From Hypomesus transpacificus (taxonomy: Eukaryota; Chordata; Actinopteri; Osmeriformes; Osmeridae), in assembly GCF_021917145.1 (NCBI RefSeq), contig NC_061074.1, positions 2,169,487 to 2,233,486 on the forward strand: a stretch of 64,000 nucleotides of DNA, given 5' to 3'. The notes below the pieces were generated by a model. It searched no databases. It was given only the letters and a program-made list of their open reading frames with translations, and was not told the origin of the DNA. This document shows positions 56,750 through 64,000 of the stretch, in pieces. The stretch's first letter is position 1, and the number at the start of each line of letters is the position of its first letter. The position numbers and the translations under genes are program-made.

Positions 56750-57628
56750 GAATAATGCCACGGAGAACTGTATGCTGCAGTTTACACAGCTAGTGGCAAT
56801 ATTGTGTTAAATATGTGGAGAAGATAAAACTGGTCATTATCTTATATTTAAGTGCTTTCAGATTCCCAGGCAGCCTTTGCTGATTGCACGACCCCCACGT
56901 TTTTTCTTTCAGAACCCGAACATTTTCTCAGTTGCGAAAAACCAGGCCTTTCACAAATGTAATCGAATGTGTCCGACTCATTTCTGGGCGTGAGAGAGAA
57001 ACATTGACAGAATTTATAATGTGGATAGTTGAGTTGAGGGAACTGATGGCCAGCATTCTGGGCCAAGCCAATACAACCAACCTGAGTAACACTGCTAATA
57101 TAGGAACATATCATGACTATTGAGCAACCTACTCTACATTAGTACTAGTAAAGTACATACGTAATGTATGTCCATTGGGTACATTACTGCAGTATGTGCA
57201 TCACTACCAGAAAGCCTGGTGTTTTTCCCCCCCAAATTGGATCCCCTAAATCCTTGGCGAGGATTGTGTTTGAGGCAGGATTAGTCTGAGCAGAGGCGCA
57301 TGGCTGGTTGTGGTGTTTTTCTAACCATGTTTGCCCAGTGGCAGTAGTCGTTAGGGGATTGCAGTATTTTGCCACGGTCGCTAAATTGATAACCGCCTAT
57401 TTGGTTGCTGTCCTCATTGCAGCCGGCGAGCGACAGTGTGGAACCAGACTGGCAGAGATGGACCTCCACCATGCACCGCTGGGAGACCAAGAGAGAGCTG
57501 GCACGCATCGCCAAAGGATACAAACCTGGACAGAGCAGCACAATGACACACACACACTGACACACTCACACATATGCTTGCACTTTCAAGCATAAACATT
57601 CACACATAAAGGACATCATCTAATCACT

Positions 57629-58169
57629 GTGGAAAGAGGAGCGTTCTTTCGATTTATCGCGAACTGTTGCTCTTTGGGTGTTTGAGGAGAAAAAAATATC
57701 ACGGTCTGTGAGACCTTAGCTGTATTTTCGGTCTGTGAGACCCTAAGCTGAGTGTGCGGTTTTTGAGGCCTTAGTCGTGTATTGTTGGTCCTGTTACCTA
57801 GTAGCGCTAAAACCCTGTTTTATTATCGTTCTGTCCGATACACTGTATCGTGTATTATTTGTTCGCCAGTTGTTCACTCGCACAGGGGGGGGCTCTGGGA
57901 TAGGCAAGCTGCCCATGGGCTTACACACCATCACGCAGTAAACCTCCTGTTTTGCACACTAGGTAAGGAACGGGTGCCACCCCATGTATGTTTAGTTAGG
58001 GATAATTATGGTTTAGTAGACAGGGCACTTTTCTGGTATTTTCTTTGGCACCGTTCGTTGTTCCATTGTTTCTCCCCTGTGACGAAATAAATATCTATAT
58101 TTCCGATACCGCTGCGCTTCGTTTTATCCGCACCATGATTCCCTCTGTGTTAGGCCAGAGGGGTCGTAA
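57629..58169 (+). mobile_element. Possible solo LTR
   Basis: This insertion replaces sequence matching about 30700-31200 of the first copy. It begins TGTGGAAAGAGG and ends GGGGTCGTAACA, so has TG...CA-type ends. It has an AATAAA near 58086 followed by a C/T-rich segment, as in the 3' half of an LTR. The five flanking bases do not match, so the call is tentative. Confidence 0.4.
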
Positions 58170-61100
58170 CAGATCCAATTTTACAAGTTTGGCATTTTCT
58201 GAAGAAGGTTGACACATCTAAGAAAGTCATATGAACAGAGAGAGCAAGCTGCTGAGGCTATGTAATTGATTTGTTAAAAAGTGTTGACAATACGGTGTAA
58301 TACTATGTACCAGAAACACATTGGCATGATGAAATCAAGACAAGGGAAAATATACAAATACAAAACCTACCTTCACCTTAATGCGATTGCCCAATGTGAA
58401 AGTAATGTGGTCCTAACACCAGATTAATGTAAAAATATATATATTTATTGCATTACGCTTACTCTCTACTACACCATTCCTGGTAGTGATGAGAGCATGT
58501 TCTTACGCAAACAAGACATCTGTGGTTGTTTACATAGAAAGTTACCATCATTCTGCCAAGCCCACTGAATTGTTGTTTTTGATGGCTCATTAATGGACAG
58601 ACAAATTCTGTGAGACTCTTTACATTTGACCAACACAGATAAAGGAGCATTTGTGTTCTGGGCAGCTTTTTGCCTCTTTAGGCACATTTCATCTGCAACA
58701 GTCTATATGAGAAATTCTCATTTAAATCAACTGACAATTTATTCAAAGGAAGCATACAACTCATGTACAAACCCCATTGGCTCACAGAACTAAGGGTCTC
58801 AGGAGGGAGGTCATTCTCGAACCCCATAGGTCACTGACCTCTAGGGTTCTGAGGAGTTGGACCTTTCATCTGACACGCACGCACAGACTGACTTAAACTG
58901 CCCTTTATACCTGAAAGATATGTGGATGTGTGGCGGATGGACACTTTGCTGCAGCACGGATGATGGGAGAGTGAGTTTAAGAGGTTTGGATGGCTGCGGT
59001 GTGGAGAATAGCACAGCCACACCAAGACGGTGTCTCATATTGAATCAGTGTGAGTGGTGGGAACTTCAAAATGGCGATCTCCGCCAATGAGTTGAGAGAT
59101 GAGCGAATCAATCCCTTTGTGTTAGTGGATCTGGGGCTCAGGCTCTAGACAGCATAGAGTCAGTCATCAGAATGACTGACTCCAGACAACTGTCAAGTCT
59201 GTGTCAAAGATAATTGTCAGAACAACATTCTCAAAAACATTGTCCGATATAAAATACTGGTGACGCTGAGCATTTAGTTTCCAACCCCCCAAAAAACTCT
59301 TCTGCATCCCAGTCATTGTTTCTATTCTCTGCTCTACAGTCTTTCCGTGTGAGACAGGTAGCCTGAAGTGGCACTGTCACGCCAAAAACTGTCCAAGTGC
59401 CCAAAACTGTCCTAGCTGACGTCACAATGCCGTTCCGATGACAGCACCACTTGAGAGTCCACCAGCTCCAACCTGGTACCACCAAGATAATGACATAAAG
59501 AACCACAGACTTGAATCCTGTGTTGGCGTTTTGTGTTACAAACACTTGCATTTCCTTCTTTCTCAGGTGACTCTCCTGATCTGGTTTTTCAGGGGTCTTG
59601 ACAGCCCCCTGAAAAACCAGATCATCGTCAACCAGATCCCCCCCCCCCCCCATGTTGCTGACTGAATGTACTTTTTGATGGCTCATATATGGACAGACAA
59701 ATGTTGTGAGACAGACTCTTCACATTTGACCAACAAAGATAAAGGAGCATTCGCGTTCTCGGCAGCTTTTTGCCTCTTTAGGCACATTCATCTGCAACTG
59801 TCTATATGAGAAATTCTCATTTAGATCAATTCATTCAAAGGAAGCATACCACTCATGTACAAATCCCAATGGCTCACAGAACTAAGGGTCTCATGAGGGA
59901 GGTCATTCTCGAACCCCATTGGTCACTGACTTCTAGGGGCCTGAGGAGCTGGACCTTTCTTCCGACACGCACGCACAGATTGACTTAAACTGCCCTTAAT
60001 ACCTGAAAGAAATGTGGATGTGTGACGGATGGACACTTTGCTGCAGCACGGATGATGGGAGAGTGAGTTTATGAGGTTTGTATAGCTGTGGACTGGAGAG
60101 TAGCACAGCCACACCAAGACGATGTCTTATATTGAATCTCTGCCAATGAGTTGAGAGATGAGCGAATCAATCCCTTTGTGTTAGTGGATCTGTGGCTCAG
60201 GCTCCAGACATTCATAGAGTCAGTCATCAGAATCCTAAGGACAACAAGAGTTCCAGCCTCGGAGATCTTCACAGGGATTCTTACTGTAGACCTCTCACTC
60301 TGTGTGCCAGGATGATGGGCATCTATGAAAAGAGAACTTCGAGGCTGAAAGACCAAAAACGTGCTAAAACACTAACTACACAAATTAGGCTTCATTACCT
60401 TGTATGCAGACATTTGACATCTACGACCACAGCAAACATGGGCCTACAAAGAGCAACCGTTTAGAACCCCCACCAAAATGTGAGACACCTGACATCAGAT
60501 TTACTGGATTTAGGCAATGTTGCATGTACAGTCTCTGTGAATAAGCATTTTGGGGAATGTGAGGTGAGCAATACGGAAAACGAAAGTGTGTGTACAAGGA
60601 ACATGACACGTATTGAGCATGTATTGATTTTAACAGACCGACTATTATTTTTACCACTCCCAACTGTCAAGTCCGTGTCGAAGATAAATGTCAGAACAAC
60701 ATTCTCAAAAACATTGTCGGAGATAATATACTGGTGATGCTGAGCGTTTGGCATCCAACCCCCCAAAAATACCTCTTCTGCATTCCAGTCATTGTTTTTA
60801 CAGTCTCTGCAACCGTGTGAGACAGGTGACTCTCTTCCAGGCTGTCAACAGCCCTGAGAAAAATGATCATCATCAACCAGATCCCCCACTCCCCACCATG
60901 TAGTAACCATTTTAGCAGATAATTAATTTATCCTGTAGAGTATGTATTTGTGCTAAAGAAGGCATATACTGACTATCTTTGGAAACCAACTGTCATTTTT
61001 CTTACTGTTGAGCTAGGCAAAAAAAACATTACAAAATTAAAGAAAGTTTCTAAATGGTAGGTCAACCGATCATCTTATTTTGATTAAAACATAAAAACAA

Positions 61101-61960
61101 TATTAGGCACATGAAGCTCAAAAAAACGGTATTTGCGCTTAAATGAATTCAGAATTAACTATACTCAGTCCTACAATCTGAGAGTTGTTGATGAGAAGGA
61201 TCAGACTGAAACTTAACTCAAAAGAACATTGAGCATAACTGAAAAGGAACATGGATATATCAAACATAACAATGAACACATTTTTTTGTTAATCTAATCC
61301 TGATAGTTCTATGGTGTCAGCTATCTGACTTAATCTTAATATTATTTTAGCGGTTTGCTAACTTACATGATGTATGTTTCTGTGCTAAAAAAGCAAATAT
61401 GGTGTTTTTGGTCAATTTAAAAAAGAAATTGTCTATGGATGGATGAAGAATTAGATAACCTTTTCGTAGCTGAAAGATGCTTTCTGTATACACATTCCAA
61501 CAGTCTATGTTTTTTTGTAAATGAAAAGTTTGTCTCTGTTACTGAAAATAGAGGTCATTCTCTGGTATATCTTGGTTCTCAAAGCAACATAATTATAGAT
61601 CACAAAGCAGTAGGTCAGTAATCATGGGACTGTATAAACACTCATTAGACTGGGGTCAGATGGCTGAGTGGTTAGGGAATCGGGGTATCGATCAGAAGAT
61701 AGCCGGTTCTATGCCCGGCTCTGCCAACACGTTGTGGCACCTTCACCCTACTTGCCTTGGGGGAATGTCCCTGTACTTACTGTCAGTCGCTCTGGAGTGT
61801 CTGCTAAATGACAAAATATAAATGTATTGATTACAGTTTCCTGGAAACATTCCAGAGAAACCAGTCAAACTTGAAAACCACGTGCATGATGCCCACAGTG
61901 ACACCCACTATCATTCTATAAATTGCAGATTACTGCAGAATGAAACACTTTTGAGACCTT
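58170..61960 (+). pseudogene. Duplicated intergenic block with VWA7-like exon fossils
   Basis: It matches 31203-36380 of the first copy with internal rearrangement. The block equal to 31630-32190 occurs twice (58565-59140 and 59660-60190). VWA7-like relics are exon 4-like at 59196-59290 and 60655-60750, exon 9-like near 59450, exon 10-like near 59565 and 60828, and exon 11-like near 61150. All are broken, so the fossils existed before the large duplication. Confidence 0.65.
61646..61823 (+). mobile_element. tRNA-derived SINE, third copy
   Basis: It has TGGCTGAGTGGTTAGGG at the head and CAGTCGCTCTGG near the tail; the TAAGAGCG part is partly deleted. The first copy has no insertion at the matching site (about 36212), so it came after the duplication or hit this copy only. 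Confidence 0.75.
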
Positions 61961-61989
61961 AGGTGGCGTATGCTCGTAATACTTGGTCA

Positions 61990-63723
61990 ATGATGCTGTC
62001 TGCTGTGCCATTAGTCTTTCTCCTCATTCCCTTCCTGCAGAAAGGGGCACTTGGTTTCAAGGGAATTTCTTGGATTGAAAGTGGCTCAAAAACTCACCAA
62101 CAAATCACAGTTGAAGCAATCTTGGAGACCACTGTACAGGTCTGCAGAGATGTGGCCATCGCTGAGGGACGAGACATTTCATCAGCGGTAAGTCACCAAG
62201 GATTAAAAAAAATACAATTTTGGAGTGTACGTAAATGTGTCTGTGTTTATGTGTCTGTGTAGCCCAGACCCTTGACTACTGAGGGTGTTGCTCTAGCCTG
62301 CCAGTCCTCAGGGTCTGAGAGTTTCTCCAGAGCCCAAGGAGACTTAAAATGGAGCAACACATTAGTGGACTCCCAGAGGCTGCATAGTCCCAGTTATCAC
62401 TTTGACAGTGAGACGTTCGAGGAGGGACGTAAACTCATAACTGATGGTATGTCAGTGGTCAAAAAGAATATAATCCAAGGAAATTTACAGGCAGCAAGAG
62501 AGAAACTGGGAGAAATCTCACACACATTGCAGTTAATGACATTATAATTGACTGTAATACTTACAATTTAAGATAACTTAAACATTTTACATTTATTCAT
62601 TTATCAGATAGTTTTAGCGATATAAATAATTATTTGTCTATATTAATAGAAATGACTTAATCTGGAAGTTGGAATTTTGTGGCATTTCAATGAATAACGT
62701 ATGAATCTTTCATCATTTACCCTAAAGGATTTCTACAGCCACAGTAATTGGATTGAATTAGGAAATCAACTTCCCCATCCCAGTCTTATCAGATCTGACA
62801 TTTCCATTGGCCCAGTTGCAGGTATATGTACATACCCTGCCAAAAGTACAATATGTGATCAAGAGCAATACCATTGCCATCATTTCAATGTAATATAATT
62901 ATTTTATTCATTAATTGTTTTCTCCACCAGATAGCAGCACACCCACCTGTAGGAGCTGTGTTGAGGATGACTGTCGGAACAACATTCTGGACAACATTAT
63001 TAGAGACAAGATACTAACCTCAGGATATTTCAACATTTTTTCATTTAAACCCAAAGGTAAATCGCCATCTGCATTTGTAAGAAACTCTAGGGGATTTAAT
63101 ATTAGCCAAACAACCAAAATTAATTCCCCTATGTTTGAAGGAAGAGGGGAAACTGAAAAGTGTATTTACCATTATGCCAATTCTAATGGAATTGCAATTA
63201 TTTGATTTCAAATCATAGCATAGAGTGGTCAAAAGTGAGGTTAAATCAAATATATATTTAATAACATTGCAAATGAATGAATGAAATCAATTACGAGGCA
63301 AACAAAATGAAGACTTTAAATCTTACCTACTCTACCATGATTATTAAATCAGAGAGAGAGAAAAAGCTGATCAGAAAGCTTTTCTCTTTTTTTCCCCTTT
63401 TCTCTCATGATCTGCACTTTTTGATAGGGAAGTGCAGCCATGGAGACTTATTGGACACAGCCAGTTTAATTGAGCCAACGGGAGGCATTAACAAGGACGA
63501 CCTTGACGCTAAGCACGGGTTTTTACACCTGACTGCTGCGAACGTGGCGATGGCCGCCACCAGAGAACTCCTGGAGGACATCCGAGGTGCTGCTGGAGAC
63601 AGAAACTTCCTGTGGTACAAGACCGAGAACACATGACAATGGTGTGTTACACAGCTGTAGCATGGATTTCTGTACACTCTTGTAATCTCTCTCTCTTTCT
63701 CTTTCTCTTTTTCTCTTTCTCTT

Positions 63724-63807
<84 letters not shown>

Positions 63808-63990
63808 CCTCTCTCAGGATGATTGGGATCTCCAATGGAACCAAGGCTCTATGTTTAGTGATCGACACCACAGGCAGCATGTCTGATGACATTGCTGAGG
63901 TGAAGAGGGTGTCTTCCTTCATTGTTGACAGCAGGAGAGGAACAAAAGCTGAGCCCTCACTCTACATCCTGGTCCCCTTCAACGATCCAG
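61990..63990 (+). pseudogene. Second VWA7-like copy, exons 1-6, runs off window, splice-damaged
   Basis: Exons: 61990-62187, 62263-62532, 62728-62821, 62931-63056, 63428-63614, 63818-63990, each exactly the same length as in the first copy and open. The signal peptide and the MIDAS D-T-T-G-S are kept. Two defects are visible. The exon 2 donor, GT in the first copy, is TT here (CAG followed by TTAATG). A deletion of about 130 bp just before the start codon removes the acceptor used by the first copy. A GT one base upstream of the old donor would shift the frame. Either this copy is a pseudogene or it uses altered splicing; later exons lie beyond the window. Confidence 0.75.
63684..63816 (+). 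repeat. CT microsatellite at the VWA7-copy-2 exon 6 acceptor
   Basis: About 130 bp of CT/CTTT repeat ends in the AG of exon 6. The first copy has only about 20 bp of CT-rich sequence here (38197-38220), so the pyrimidine tract itself expanded. Confidence 0.9.
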
Positions 63991-64000
63991 GTGAGACATT

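Larger units (their letters stand above)
44772..57560 (+). pseudogene. Partial CCDC150 copy (exons 22-26), split by insertions
   Basis: The duplicated block begins inside exon 22 (44772 matches 28190). It carries the end of exon 22 (to 44806), exon 23 (44907-45038), exon 24 (54774-54860), exon 25 (55040-55204) and exon 26 (57423-57560), with the introns between. Compared with the complete gene, the exon 23 end is CAA instead of CAG and exon 24 begins AGG instead of ATG. The exon 25 G run is 14 long, which restores the proper frame. The exon 26 coding sequence and stop appear unchanged. About 11 kb of transposons lie in its introns. With no 5' exons it should not make CCDC150, though the exons could be spliced into other transcripts. 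Confidence 0.85.

Overview
This window is nuclear DNA of a ray-finned fish, almost certainly a teleost. It has intron-rich vertebrate genes with GT/AG splicing (CCDC150, VWA7 and pieces of CSPP1) in a dense bed of teleost-type mobile DNA: Tx1-clade L1 LINEs, L2-type LINE tails, tRNA-derived SINEs, hAT-like MITEs, an endogenous retrovirus and several inverted-repeat elements. No species can be named from sequence alone.

Layout. 1-5892: minus-strand endogenous retrovirus (env fragment, frameshifted gag, leader, tRNA-Trp-like primer site, one LTR). 5893-6945: tandem array of about 300-bp units, each with a minus-strand tRNA-Ser(GCT)-like sequence; the retrovirus cuts one end and a Tx1-type LINE (6946-8967) breaks the fourth unit. 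8968-14156: minus-strand exons of a CSPP1-like gene in permuted and partly duplicated order, with an in-frame stop and a frame break. 15333-18374: a second L1/Tx1-like LINE with a 17-bp target duplication, itself carrying a SINE, an L2 tail and a 268-bp TTAA-flanked palindromic MITE. 19630-20476: an inverted-repeat element that recurs at 51.9-54.5 kb.

22089-30636: CCDC150 on the plus strand, 26 coding exons and about 1,077 codons, with a one-base excess in a G run in exon 25. 31000-36500: intergenic DNA with decayed VWA7-like exons. 36522-42486: VWA7-like gene, 15 coding exons, 967 aa, with signal peptide, VWA domain and a hydrophobic C-terminus. 43816-44504: exons of a THAP/coiled-coil transposase-like gene on the minus strand.

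44772-64000: a second copy of the block that starts inside CCDC150 exon 22 (28190) and runs through the intergenic DNA into VWA7. About 10 kb of template is spread over about 19 kb by insertions: two hAT-like elements, a 3.3-kb TIR element, two copies of a 9-bp-TSD element encoding the start of a RecQ-like helicase, an L2 LINE, a 4.8-kb nest of inverted repeats and an LTR-like sequence. The second VWA7 copy lost a splice donor and a 5' acceptor and runs off the window end.

Only CCDC150 and the first VWA7 copy look like whole host genes. They are read in the same direction but nothing in the sequence shows a shared function. The main story is a duplication of the CCDC150-3'/VWA7 block, with older VWA7 fossils around it, followed by heavy nested transposon insertion. 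Exon borders were assigned by eye from reading frame, splice dinucleotides and remembered family sequences; no alignment or database search was run.
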